The notes under the pieces: generated by a model
Told to the model about the DNA's origin: nothing
What the model saw: the letters and a program-made list of their open reading frames with translations, nothing else
The model's database searches: none
Made by a program: the position numbers and the translations under genes
In this document: piece after piece, positions 33,390-42,607 of the stretch
Layout: the number at the start of each line of letters is the position of its first letter
Position numbering within the stretch: the first letter of the stretch is position 1
Source: Mycobacterium numidiamassiliense
GTDB taxonomy: Bacteria; Actinomycetota; Actinomycetes; Mycobacteriales; Mycobacteriaceae
Direction: 5' to 3'
Length of the DNA stretch: 64,000 bases
NCBI RefSeq assembly: GCF_900157365.1
Contig: NZ_FUEZ01000004.1
Coordinates: forward strand, 3,273,066-3,337,065

Positions 33390-35507
33390 TCACGCCCGCG
33401 GCAACGCGGCGCTGGCGTCGACGGGCGCCCAGCAGTGGTCGATGACCTCGGGTGGCCGGTGTGCCTGCAGTCGTTCCCGCTCGGCGCGCCGGCGTTTGAT
33501 CCGCAGTCGCGCGTCGGCCGGCATGGTGACCAGTTCATCGCAGGTCAGGTAATAGACGTCGTCGACGACGTCGATGAGGTCGGCCGCCAGCCATCGAGAA
33601 CCGAGCTCGCGCAACGTCATTCGAAGCTCATGACTGAATCGGATGGTGGTGTCGTGTGCCAGCTCCCGCGACCCGCGTGCGTTGGCGGCGAGCCGGCCGG
33701 TCAGGCCGGCCGGCGGCGCTGGTTCCGCCGGTGCGCCAGCGGCTTCGGCGGCCGTCATCAGCAGCATTGCCGGGTTGTCGCCGAAGGCCGGGCTGGCGAG
33801 CTCGCCCTCGCCCGGTCCGCGGTGCCCGATTCGGGCGATGGCGGTGTCGAGAAGGCCCGCGGTGTGTGGAGACAGCGCGCGGATACTGGCGAGGTTGCCC
33901 TCGGCGGCCAGGGCGCGCAACGGCGGGTCGTTACGCAATGCCGCGGCCAGCTCGGTGGTTTCGGCCGCGATACGGCCGCTCTGGACGATCATGCCCACCC
34001 CGGACACTCTCGAACCCGCCCCGGTGGCTTCGAGTGCCGCCGCGGTGACGCCGTTGTCGATCAACCACAACGCCGTGAGGATCCAGCCCTGGTGAATTCG
34101 GTCGCGCAACAGTCGAACTCGCACGCCCAGGGCGGCCTCCGACAGCAGGCCGAGTTGAGTGGGGTCGGCGTGTTCTGCCTGGGCCGCGGCCCGGTAGGCC
34201 CGGGTATCGGCCTTGAGGTGGCGCAACAACGCCAGCGAGCGTGCCGCGACGATCGCTTTGGCGACCGAGCCGAGGGGGCCTTCGGCCAGCCGGGGCTGAC
34301 CGAACGGCAAAACGTCGCCGACCTGCGGCTGGTCGACGAGAGCATCCTGAACCAGGGCTGTCTCGTCCCATCCGGGCAGCTGAGCGGCAGCGACGACGTT
34401 GGCCGACACCCCGACGTAGGGGCGATGACCGAACACTGCGATGGCCCTGCTCCCCCATTCGTCGCCGACGATGCCGCCCAGCGCCAGCACCTGGCTGGTC
34501 GCCCGGCTTGCGGTGCGCAGCCCGCTCAGCTGAACATCCAGTGTTATCGGGGTCAGCGGGCCGGGCAGCGCTTCGTCGAGGCCGGTGGCGCTGAAGACCG
34601 GGAACCGCGGATCGATGCGGTCGTCGAACTCGCCCTCCATGCCCTCAGGTGCCGCGCTGTCGAGCTCATCGGTCGGCGCTGACTGTGGGAAAACCTCAAC
34701 GGGGAGTGGCATTTCGCGACCGTGGCTGGTGGCGCCGGCGGGGCCTGGTCTGCGGCCGACGAGTCCACGCGCGGTATCGGTGGCGGCTTCGACCGCCTTC
34801 CACCCGAACTCGAACATCCAATCATCTTGTGTCGCATTGATATCCATGGACGGAATCAGCTGCGGCCAGCTGGGTATTCGATGCAGGCGGGAACGCGGGC
34901 TCACCGATCGCAACAGCCGCCATGCCGTGATCACGTTGACGGTGTCCGGGGTGGCGAGGTCGACTACTCCGGTGCGGTCGGTGTCCGACGCGAAGACCAG
35001 GAAGCGCGCCAGGTCGTCGAGGTGCAGCAGTCGCATCGGCTGTTCGGAAACCTTGGTGCGCAACAGCGTTGCCACTGTGCGGCACACCATCCAATCCAGC
35101 TGCCGGCCGACCGGCGGCGCGATGCGGATGACCAGGCTCGGGCCCCAACTGGTCGCCACCAGATCCTCGGCCGGTTGGTACAGCTCGGGCGGGCCGGCCG
35201 CCTGCGAGACGAACAGCAATCGGGCGCCGGCGCGGGCCGCCGCGTGGGTCACGTGCGCGACGCCCTCGATGCCGGCGCTGCCGGGTGCTGCGGCGTCGAC
35301 CGGGGCCAGATGGATGACCGCGTCGGCTTCGTCGGCCAGCGCCTGCAGGATGGGGTCGCTCAGCGGGGCGCAAGCAAAATCAACCCCCGCGTCGAGGCAG
35401 GCGTGGGGGTGTTCGGCGATGCCGCTGACCGTGTGTCCGGCAGCAATCAGTTGCCTTGCGACCAGCCGCCCGACGGTGCCGGTGGCGTCGGTAACCAGGA
35501 TCTGCAC
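33390..35507 (-). CDS. Large NAD(P)-binding conserved protein (Rv1868-like)
   Basis: A 705-aa protein. Residues 1-220 form an atypical SDR fold starting MQILVTDATGTVGRLVARQL, with LLFVSQAAGPPELYQPAEDLV as the later strand. From about 300 on, the sequence is helical and resembles PEP-synthase-associated or enoyl-CoA-type regions but has no motif I can name. The C-terminus (DLIDVVDDVYYLTCDELVTMPADARLRIKRRRAERERL) resembles the tail of PEP-utilising enzymes. Function unknown; the family is conserved in mycobacteria as Rv1868. Confidence 0.8.
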   Translation of the reverse strand: MQILVTDATGTVGRLVARQLIAAGHTVSGIAEHPHACLDAGVDFACAPLSDPILQALADEADAVIHLAPVDAAAPGSAGIEGVAHVTHAAARAGARLLFVSQAAGPPELYQPAEDLVATSWGPSLVIRIAPPVGRQLDWMVCRTVATLLRTKVSEQPMRLLHLDDLARFLVFASDTDRTGVVDLATPDTVNVITAWRLLRSVSPRSRLHRIPSWPQLIPSMDINATQDDWMFEFGWKAVEAATDTARGLVGRRPGPAGATSHGREMPLPVEVFPQSAPTDELDSAAPEGMEGEFDDRIDPRFPVFSATGLDEALPGPLTPITLDVQLSGLRTASRATSQVLALGGIVGDEWGSRAIAVFGHRPYVGVSANVVAAAQLPGWDETALVQDALVDQPQVGDVLPFGQPRLAEGPLGSVAKAIVAARSLALLRHLKADTRAYRAAAQAEHADPTQLGLLSEAALGVRVRLLRDRIHQGWILTALWLIDNGVTAAALEATGAGSRVSGVGMIVQSGRIAAETTELAAALRNDPPLRALAAEGNLASIRALSPHTAGLLDTAIARIGHRGPGEGELASPAFGDNPAMLLMTAAEAAGAPAEPAPPAGLTGRLAANARGSRELAHDTTIRFSHELRMTLRELGSRWLAADLIDVVDDVYYLTCDELVTMPADARLRIKRRRAERERLQAHRPPEVIDHCWAPVDASAALPRA

Positions 35508-35615
35508 CTGGGCTCACCTCCCCCAACGTCCAACAACGACAATAGGCAAGCCCCCACGACTTGCGCGACCGCTGAGCCCCTAGCGGCCCGTGAACTGGAC
35601 TGATTCCGACGCTGG

Positions 35616-37100
35616 TTACCGCAGCGTCGCGTTGCCGTCTGCGGTGACGGCGACCTTGGCGCCCCCGATGTCCTCGCTCACGCTCGCTTGCGCCGCGGCC
35701 GGATCGGCGATCACCGCCAGGGCGCGCGACCCGTCAGGCGTGCGCACCGCGACAAAAGCCTTCTGGGGCTGGCCGTCACGGTCGAACGGCGTCGTCCATG
35801 CTTCGATCGTCCCGATGCCTTCCCACTCGACCAACGCGTCCCGGGTGGGCTCTCGATCTACCGCCGATTGCACGTCCTCCCAACGGAATTCGGGCGGCGG
35901 CTCGGTACTGTACACACCGAAGCTGTGCTTGGTCAGGTAGCCGCCGTTGGCGGTGATCAGGGCGCGCCGTCCGGGATTGGCCGCGAGCAGCTCGGCCGTG
36001 GTGGCGATGGAATGCATGACGTAGTTACTCCACGGGCCGCCGGCGAAGGTCAGCCCGCCGGTGACGGTCAGCGGGCGGGCGGGGTCGTCGGCGCTCAGGC
36101 CGAGTTCGGCCGCCGCCACCTGAACGGCCGAGGGAAAGCACGAGTACAGGTCGACATAGTCAACGTCGTCGATACCCAGGCCGGCCAGCTCGAGTACGCG
36201 GGCACCGCCGATGCGGATGGCCGGCGAGCGGTGCAGCTCGTCGCGCTCGGCGATCGACGACGTGTCGTGGGCGTCGGTCCCCGCGTGTGGGTAGATCCAC
36301 CTCTCCGCGGGGATCTGTAGGCGCTGTGCCTGCTCGACGGACGCGACGATTAGCGCGGCGCCCTGATCGACCATGTTGTTGGAATTCATCAGTTTGGTGT
36401 ACGGCCAACTGATCATTCGGTTCCGGGGGCCGGGCTGCGCGATCTCTTCGGCGCTGGCCGGTTTGCGGATCCAGGCGTGCGGATTGGCGACCGCAACGGC
36501 GTTGAACCGCGCCCACAGCTCGCTGACGCGCCTGCGGTGGTCCTCGATCGACTCGTCGCGGGCGAGGCGCAGCGCCTGCTCAAACAGCGGGTAGACGTAC
36601 GCGGGCCGGTCCAGGGCGATCCTGATCTCCGCCTCGCCGGCCATCGGCACGTCCTCGCCGCTGATCTCGGCCAGCGGCACGGAGTCGTCCTGCACCGTCC
36701 AGACGAGCCGGCCTCCCTTGGCCTTGAGCCCTCTGCGGGTGCGCCACGTTTCCGCGCCGGCCAGCAGCACGACGCCGGCACGGCCCCGCTGGATGTCCAG
36801 GCAGGCCTGGTTGAGCAGCGACTGCGGCACGTTGCCGCCGATCGGGCTGTACAGCGTGGTGAAGTCGCTGGCACCGATCCGTTGGCCGAGCAGCAGCCCG
36901 GGATCCCGGTAGTGCGCCGAGAGGATGTTCACCACCCTGATGGAATCCACGGCCTCGAAGACCCGCGCATCGGCTGCCTGCCGGGCGGCGCCTTCCATCA
37001 GGTCGACCGGTTCGACGGATCGGATGTCCGGGTCGATCTCGTCGCGGTGGTTGACCTGGCCGTAGCCGATCAACACCGGCGTCCTGGGGTCAAGAGGCAT
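35616..37100 (-). CDS. Thiolase-like acetyl-CoA acetyltransferase (Rv1867-like)
   Basis: A 494-aa thiolase-superfamily protein starting RTPVLIGYGQVNHRDEI. The N-terminal half keeps QACLDIQRGRAGVVLLAGAE, where a thiolase would have its nucleophilic Cys region. The C-terminal half has VDYVDLYSCFPSAVQVAAAELGL and LTVTGGLTFAGGPWSNYVMHSIATTAELL. A C-terminal OB-fold-like tail of about 90 residues is typical of the Rv1867 group. Involvement in lipid or sterol side-chain degradation is possible but unproven. H37Rv has a CoA-transferase gene (Rv1866) next to it, absent here. Confidence 0.83.
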   Translation of the reverse strand: MPLDPRTPVLIGYGQVNHRDEIDPDIRSVEPVDLMEGAARQAADARVFEAVDSIRVVNILSAHYRDPGLLLGQRIGASDFTTLYSPIGGNVPQSLLNQACLDIQRGRAGVVLLAGAETWRTRRGLKAKGGRLVWTVQDDSVPLAEISGEDVPMAGEAEIRIALDRPAYVYPLFEQALRLARDESIEDHRRRVSELWARFNAVAVANPHAWIRKPASAEEIAQPGPRNRMISWPYTKLMNSNNMVDQGAALIVASVEQAQRLQIPAERWIYPHAGTDAHDTSSIAERDELHRSPAIRIGGARVLELAGLGIDDVDYVDLYSCFPSAVQVAAAELGLSADDPARPLTVTGGLTFAGGPWSNYVMHSIATTAELLAANPGRRALITANGGYLTKHSFGVYSTEPPPEFRWEDVQSAVDREPTRDALVEWEGIGTIEAWTTPFDRDGQPQKAFVAVRTPDGSRALAVIADPAAAQASVSEDIGGAKVAVTADGNATLR

Positions 37101-37155
37101 AGGACGAACTTATCGTCAGCGTCGCCGAGCACGACGACAGCGTCGCGTTGGGCGG

Positions 37156-37181
37156 CGAGCGTGACGCTAGTGTCACGCTCG
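37156..37181. repeat. Intergenic palindrome before uppP-like gene
   Basis: CGAGCGTGAC-gctagt-GTCACGCTCG is a perfect 10-bp inverted repeat in the divergent spacer between the thiolase-like gene (start 37100) and the uppP-like gene (start 37229). It cannot be an end-of-gene terminator for either. GTCACGCTCGGC-like words recur nearby (37126-37140, 37183-37192). Confidence 0.45.
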
Positions 37182-37228
37182 GCGATGACAGTGCCTCAGG
37201 GGCGAAGAGGGATGGAGGCTTTCGACGA

Positions 37229-38146
37229 ATGACCGCACATTTGAGCTACATCGAGGCCGTGATCGTCGGCGCCGCCCAGGGCGTCACCGAACTGTTCCCG
37301 GTGTCCAGCCTGGGGCACTCGATCCTGGTGCCGGCGCTGGTCGGCGGGCAGTGGGCGCAGGACCTCAACGTCTCCGAACCGCAGTCGCCCTACCTGGCGT
37401 TCATCGTCGGCCTCCATGTCGCGACGGCCGCCGCCCTGCTGGTGTTCTTCTGGCGGGACTGGCTGCGGGTGCTGGCCGGCTTCGTCTCCTCGGCGCGCCA
37501 TCGCCGCATCCAGACAGCCAACGAGCGATTGGCGTGGCTCCTCGTCGGCGGCACGATTCCGGTGGGCCTCGCCGGACTGTTTCTCGAGAAGCTGTTTCGC
37601 ACCACGCTGGGCAGACCCATCCCGGCGGCGGCGTTTCTGCTGCTCAACGGGATTGCCCTCTATGCGGGCGAAGTCCTGCGCCGTCGCGCCGCTGCCGCCG
37701 TCCCCGCACAGCAGCCCGTCGGAGCCCCGGTCGAGCACACCGGCGAGGCCGTGGACGAGCGGCTCGCCCAACTGCCCATGGGCCAGGGCGTGCTGATCGG
37801 CTCGGCTCAGATCCTGGCGCTGCTGCCCGGAATCAGCCGTTCCGGCATCACCATCGTCGCCGGCCTGTGGCGCGGCTTGTCACACGAGGACGCCGCCCGC
37901 TTCTCCTTTTTGCTGGCGACACCGATCATTCTGGCCGCCGGGGTGTACAAAATCCCGGACCTGTTCGGGCCGCTGGGCAGCGGCATCGGCGGCCAGGTCC
38001 TGGCGGGCAGCATCGCCTCGTTCGTCTGCGCCTACCTCGCCGTGCGCTTCCTCACCAGGTATTTCGAAACCCGCACTCTCACACCGTTCGCCATCTACTG
38101 CGCCGTGTTCGGGGCGGGCAGTCTGGCTTTTCTGACGCTGCGCTGA
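37229..38146 (+). CDS. Undecaprenyl/decaprenyl-diphosphate phosphatase-like (UppP paralogue)
   Basis: A 305-aa integral membrane protein of the BacA/UppP family, which recycles the polyprenyl carrier for cell-wall synthesis. Signature 1 is GAAQGVTELFPVSSLGHSIL with the catalytic Glu and Ser. Signature 2 is LLPGISRSGITIVAGLWRGL with the essential Arg. About eight helices are seen. H37Rv keeps its uppP at Rv2136c, not here, so this may be a second copy; bacitracin tolerance is a known effect of extra copies. ATG 37229 is chosen. Confidence 0.87.
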   Translation: MTAHLSYIEAVIVGAAQGVTELFPVSSLGHSILVPALVGGQWAQDLNVSEPQSPYLAFIVGLHVATAAALLVFFWRDWLRVLAGFVSSARHRRIQTANERLAWLLVGGTIPVGLAGLFLEKLFRTTLGRPIPAAAFLLLNGIALYAGEVLRRRAAAAVPAQQPVGAPVEHTGEAVDERLAQLPMGQGVLIGSAQILALLPGISRSGITIVAGLWRGLSHEDAARFSFLLATPIILAAGVYKIPDLFGPLGSGIGGQVLAGSIASFVCAYLAVRFLTRYFETRTLTPFAIYCAVFGAGSLAFLTLR

Positions 38147-38151
38147 ATTCG

Positions 38152-38679
38152 CTACAGCGCGGACTGATAGCGGACTTCGCCCACCGGAACGCCACCGTAG
38201 ACCCGGGTGCGGCGGCTGCCGTCGCAGCGCCACCCGTCGCGTTCGTAAAACCGCCGGGCACGGACGTTTCCGTCCAGCACCCACAACGCCGCCCGCCCGG
38301 CAACCGCGCCTAGCCGCTCCCGGGCGGCGGCCATCAGCGACCGCCCCACCCCGGCATGCGCGTGCGCCGGATCGACGTAAATCGCCATCAGCTCACCGCA
38401 ATTCGACAAGTCGTCGTCACGACACAGCCCGGTGGTCACGAGGCCGCAGATCGTCGCTCCGTCCACCGCGACCTGGGTGGACGGCACCCGAAGGCCCACC
38501 AGGCCGAAGGTATAACGGCCGGCCCATGCTTCGGGGCGCAGGCCGTCAAGGTAGTCCTGCGCGACGAGCCCGCGATAGGCCCACTGCCAGGATCGGACGT
38601 GCACCCGCGCCGCGGCCATCGCGTCGCCTGGAGCCGCGGCCCGCACCTGCATCATCGTTGCAGTATCGGCGGACGTCAT
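38152..38679 (-). CDS. GNAT-family N-acetyltransferase
   Basis: A 175-aa acetyltransferase. The acetyl-CoA motif A is IYVDPAHAHAGVGRSLMAAARERL, and the C-terminal strand/helix LWVLDGNVRARRFYERDGWR is typical of the fold. It may modify an amine of a small molecule or protein; the substrate is unknown. It is convergent with the UppP-like gene (5 bp between stops) and upstream of nothing on its own strand apart from the CHAP gene behind it. Confidence 0.87.
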   Translation of the reverse strand: MTSADTATMMQVRAAAPGDAMAAARVHVRSWQWAYRGLVAQDYLDGLRPEAWAGRYTFGLVGLRVPSTQVAVDGATICGLVTTGLCRDDDLSNCGELMAIYVDPAHAHAGVGRSLMAAARERLGAVAGRAALWVLDGNVRARRFYERDGWRCDGSRRTRVYGGVPVGEVRYQSAL

Positions 38680-38694
38680 CCGCGGTGCGACAGC

Positions 38695-39210
38695 TCAGGG
38701 GATCAGGATGTAGCTGATCCCCGGGACCTCTTTGGTAGTGCGGGTGTCGAACTGATTGAAGCCCGTGGTCCGGTACGCGTTCGCCGCGGAGCCACCGAAG
38801 CCCGTATTCATTTCGGTAATCGTCATGTTGTTGCCGCGGACGGTGTCGACCCAGGCCACGTGTCCGACGCCTCCGACGAGAGCGCTGCTGAAGACGGCGA
38901 TCGAGTGGGGCTGTGCGTCACCCACCACCGTCCAGCCGCCCGCTGCGGCTTGGTCAGCCCAGCTCTCGGCGTTTCCGGTGAGCGCCTTGATGTAGTAGCC
39001 GGTGTGGTCGTGTATCAGTTCCTGGGCGCCCCACGTGCAGTAACCCTCGTAGCCGCTGAAAGGGTTGTGGTCGGTCGTGAGGCCTTGGGTCCGGTCCGTA
39101 TGGGCACCGGTGTGGGTCGTCCGGTCCGCGTGGGCCGCTGGCGCCACGGATGCTCCCAGCGAGAGTGCGCAGCCCGCGGCGACGGCAGCCACAACGCCCG
39201 AGATATTCAT
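38695..39210 (-). CDS. Secreted CHAP-domain amidase-like protein
   Basis: A 171-aa exported protein: signal peptide MNISGVVAAVAAGCALSLGASVAPAAHA, then a CHAP domain. The catalytic Cys is in GYCTWGAQELI and the His in GGVGHVAWVDTV, with MTITEMN as the following strand. CHAP enzymes cut peptidoglycan peptides. With the neighbouring UppP-like gene this suggests a small cell-wall cluster in the place where H37Rv has Rv1866 (inference). Confidence 0.85.
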   Translation of the reverse strand: MNISGVVAAVAAGCALSLGASVAPAAHADRTTHTGAHTDRTQGLTTDHNPFSGYEGYCTWGAQELIHDHTGYYIKALTGNAESWADQAAAGGWTVVGDAQPHSIAVFSSALVGGVGHVAWVDTVRGNNMTITEMNTGFGGSAANAYRTTGFNQFDTRTTKEVPGISYILIP

Positions 39211-39321
39211 TCACACCCCTTCGCCCGTTACGTTTTCGTTATCGCCGCGAGACCGGCATTCGTTTCACGAAGGCCAGTTGGGTTTATTGCGTGCCCGCAA
39301 CCCGAGTGCTGTGCTTAGCGG

Positions 39322-40170
39322 ATGGCAGACACGGCATCCATCGGCCTCAAGGTCCAGGGCAAGGTCATCGTGATCACCGGCGGGGCACGCGGAATCGGCC
39401 TGGCCACCGCGACCGCCCTGCACAATTTGGGTGCCAAGGTGGCGATCGGCGACGTCGACGAGGTCAAGGTCAAGGAGTCGGGTGCCGCCCTCGGCGTCGA
39501 TGTCTACGGCAAGCTCGATGTCATCGACCGGCAGTCGTTTTCGGAATTCCTCGACGACGTCGAGCGCCAGCTCGGGCCCATCGACGTCCTGGTCAACAAC
39601 GCCGGCATCATGCCGCTCGGCCGGATCGTCGACGAGCCGGACGCCGTCACCCGGCGCATTCTGGACATCAACGTCTACGGCGTCATGTTGGGCACCAAAC
39701 TGGCGCTGCAGCGCATGATCCCGCGCGGTCACGGCCACGTCATCAACGTCGCGTCCCTCGCGGGCGAGACGTACCTCGCCGGTGCGGCAACCTATTGCGC
39801 CAGCAAGCACGCCGTCGTCGGCTACACCGACGCGGCCAGGGTCGAATACCGCGGGACAGGAGTGCAGTTCTCGCTCGTCATGCCGACATTCGTCAACACC
39901 GAACTCATCGCCGGAACCCAAGGCGCCAAAGGCATCAAGAACGCCGAACCGGCCGACGTCGCCGACGCGATCGTCAAGCTGGTAGCGCACCCCAAACCGC
40001 GGGTGCGCGTGACCAGGTTGGCCGGGGCGCTCATCGTCGCGCAGAAGTTCATGCCGCGCGGGCTGTCGGAGGGCCTCAATCGCAAGCTCGGCGGCGACCA
40101 CGTCTTCACCGACGACGTTGACGTCGAGAAGCGCAAGGCCTACGAGGCCCGCGCGCGCGGCGACGAGTGA
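39322..40170 (+). CDS. Short-chain dehydrogenase/reductase (Rv1865c-like)
   Basis: A 282-aa SDR. Cofactor loop VITGGARGIGLATATALHNLG, NNAGIMPLG, Ser of NVASLAGETYL and YCASKHAVVGYTDAARVEY are intact. The acidic residue after the second strand (GDVDEVK) suggests NAD preference. The basic C-terminus (RKAYEARARGDE) is soluble. The gene precedes the phosphoketolase gene by 46 bp, and matches Rv1865c by position. Substrate unknown. Confidence 0.87.
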   Translation: MADTASIGLKVQGKVIVITGGARGIGLATATALHNLGAKVAIGDVDEVKVKESGAALGVDVYGKLDVIDRQSFSEFLDDVERQLGPIDVLVNNAGIMPLGRIVDEPDAVTRRILDINVYGVMLGTKLALQRMIPRGHGHVINVASLAGETYLAGAATYCASKHAVVGYTDAARVEYRGTGVQFSLVMPTFVNTELIAGTQGAKGIKNAEPADVADAIVKLVAHPKPRVRVTRLAGALIVAQKFMPRGLSEGLNRKLGGDHVFTDDVDVEKRKAYEARARGDE

Positions 40171-40216
40171 CTTTGTGTTCTAGCAGCGTTCATCGTGGGC
40201 ATAGACAATCGGGCGA

Positions 40217-42598
40217 GTGAGCCTCGATGCCTTGATAACCACGCCCGCGACCCTCTCCGACGACGAACTGGCCCTGATCGACAAGTATTGGCGCGCCGCC
40301 AATTACCTGTCGGTCGGGCAGATCTACCTCCTGGACAACCCGCTGCTGGCCGAACCGCTCTCCGCTGAGCACGTCAAACCCCGGCTGCTGGGGCACTGGG
40401 GAACCACGCCGGGGCTCAACCTCGTCTACGCGCACCTGAACCGGATCATCAACAACCGCGACGCCAACGTCATCTACATCACCGGGCCCGGCCATGGCGG
40501 CCCCGGGCTGGTCGCCAACGCCTACCTGGAAGGCACCTACACCGAGGTGTACAGCGGCATCGGCGAAGACGCCGAAGGGCTTCGAAAGTTGTTCCGCCAG
40601 TTCTCCTTTCCCGGCGGCATCCCCAGCCACGTCGCCGCGCAGACACCGGGTTCCATCCACGAGGGCGGCGAACTCGGTTACGCGCTGGTGCATGCCTACG
40701 GCGCGGCCTTCGACAACCCCGACCTGGTGGTCGCCTGCGTGATCGGTGACGGTGAAGCGGAGACCGGGCCGCTGGCGGCCGGCTGGCATTCGAACAAGTT
40801 CCTGAACCCGGCCGTCGACGGCGCCGTGCTGCCGATCCTGCACCTCAACGGCTACAAGATCGCCAATCCGACTGTGCTGGCGCGCATTCCGCACGCCGAG
40901 CTGGAATCGCTGCTGCGCGGCTACGGGTATCGGCCGATTATGGTGGCCGGCCACGACCCGGCCGTCGTGCATCAGGAGCTGGCCGCCGCCCTGGATGACG
41001 CGTTCGACGAGATCGCGGCCATTCAGCGGGCCGCACGCAACGGCGAGACGACCGAGCGGCCGGTGTGGCCGATGATCGTGCTGCGCACCCCGAAGGGCTG
41101 GACCGGGCCCAAAGTGGTTGACGGCAAACAGGTCGAGGGCACCTGGCGTGCACATCAGGTGCCACTTGCCGAGACCCACGACAACCCCGCGCACCGCGCC
41201 CAGTTGGAAGAGTGGCTGCGCAGTTACGAGCCTGAGGAGTTGTTCGACGGGCACGGCGCGCTGCGCGCAGAGTTGCGGGCGCTCGCCCCGACCGGGGCCC
41301 GGCGGATGAGCGCGAACCCGCATGCCAACGGCGGCGTCTTACTGCGCGAGCTGGATCTGCCGGACTTCCGCGACTACGCGGTTCAGGTCCCGCAACCGGC
41401 CACCACGACGCACGAGGCCACCCGAGTTCTCGGCACCTTCCTGCGCGACGTCATCACCCGCAACCTGGACCGGTTCCGGCTGATGGGGCCCGACGAAACC
41501 GCGTCCAACCGGCTGTCCGCGGTGTTCGAGGCGACGGACAAGGTCTGGCTCTCCGAGACCGAGCCCGTCGACGAGGATCTGGCGCCCGACGGCCGCGTGA
41601 TGGAGGTGCTGTCCGAGCACCTGTGCCAGGGCTGGCTGGAGGGCTATCTGCTGACCGGCCGGCACGGGTTGTTCAACTGCTACGAGGCGTTCGTGCACAT
41701 CGTCGACTCGATGATGAACCAGCACGCGAAATGGCTGTCCACCAGCCGTGAACTGCCCTGGCGGCGGCCGATCGCGTCGCTGAACTACCTGTTGAGCTCG
41801 CACGTGTGGCGTCAGGACCACAACGGCGCCTCGCATCAGGACCCCGGATTCATCGACCTGGTCGCCAACAAACGCGCCGAGGTCGTGCGGGTCTACCTGC
41901 CGCCGGACGGCAACACACTGCTGTCGGTGGCCGACCACTGCCTGCGCAGCCGCGACTACATCAACGTCATCGTCGCCGGTAAGCAACCCGCCCTGGCCTA
42001 CCTGCGCATGGACGAAGCGATCGCGCACTGCACCCGCGGGCTGGGCATCTGGGAATGGGCCAGCACCGCGACCGGCGAGCCCGACGTGGTGCTGGCATGC
42101 GCCGGCGACGTCCCCACGCTGGAGACCTTGGCGGCCGCCGACATCCTGCGCCGCGAACTGCCCGACCTGGCCGTCCGCGTCGTCAACGTGGTCGACCTGA
42201 TGCGCCTGCAGCCCGAATCCGAACATCCGCATGGCATGCCCGACAGGGAATTTGACGCCGTGTTCACCCGCGACAAGCCGATCATCTTCGCCTACCACGG
42301 CTACCCCTGGCTGATTCACCGGCTCACCTACCGCCGCACCAATCATGACCAGATCCACGTGCGCGGGTTCAAGGAGCGCGGCACCACGACGACACCGTTC
42401 GACATGGTGATGCTCAACGACCTGGACCGCTTCCACCTGGTGATCGACGTCATCGACCGGGTCGAGGGGCTGGCCGCCCAGGCCGCGGTACTGCGTCAGC
42501 GGATGGCCGACGCGCGGCTGAACGCCCGCCGATACACCCGCGAGCACGGCGAGGACGACCCGCAAATCGCCAACTGGACCTGGGACGCGAGCGACTAA
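40217..42598 (+). CDS. xfp: Xylulose-5-P/fructose-6-P phosphoketolase
   Basis: A 793-aa thiamine-diphosphate enzyme that splits xylulose 5-phosphate or fructose 6-phosphate into acetyl phosphate and an aldose phosphate. Motifs: EPLSAEHVKPRLLGHWGTTPG, GPGHGGPGL, GDGEAETGPLAAGWHSNKFLNP (TPP-binding GDG...N) and SHVWRQDHNGASHQDPGF. Length matches the family. GTG 40217 is the first start in frame. It is not found in H37Rv at this place; it gives a carbon-saving route to acetyl-CoA. Confidence 0.95.
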   Translation: MSLDALITTPATLSDDELALIDKYWRAANYLSVGQIYLLDNPLLAEPLSAEHVKPRLLGHWGTTPGLNLVYAHLNRIINNRDANVIYITGPGHGGPGLVANAYLEGTYTEVYSGIGEDAEGLRKLFRQFSFPGGIPSHVAAQTPGSIHEGGELGYALVHAYGAAFDNPDLVVACVIGDGEAETGPLAAGWHSNKFLNPAVDGAVLPILHLNGYKIANPTVLARIPHAELESLLRGYGYRPIMVAGHDPAVVHQELAAALDDAFDEIAAIQRAARNGETTERPVWPMIVLRTPKGWTGPKVVDGKQVEGTWRAHQVPLAETHDNPAHRAQLEEWLRSYEPEELFDGHGALRAELRALAPTGARRMSANPHANGGVLLRELDLPDFRDYAVQVPQPATTTHEATRVLGTFLRDVITRNLDRFRLMGPDETASNRLSAVFEATDKVWLSETEPVDEDLAPDGRVMEVLSEHLCQGWLEGYLLTGRHGLFNCYEAFVHIVDSMMNQHAKWLSTSRELPWRRPIASLNYLLSSHVWRQDHNGASHQDPGFIDLVANKRAEVVRVYLPPDGNTLLSVADHCLRSRDYINVIVAGKQPALAYLRMDEAIAHCTRGLGIWEWASTATGEPDVVLACAGDVPTLETLAAADILRRELPDLAVRVVNVVDLMRLQPESEHPHGMPDREFDAVFTRDKPIIFAYHGYPWLIHRLTYRRTNHDQIHVRGFKERGTTTTPFDMVMLNDLDRFHLVIDVIDRVEGLAAQAAVLRQRMADARLNARRYTREHGEDDPQIANWTWDASD

Positions 42599-42607
42599 CC
42601 TGTTGAG

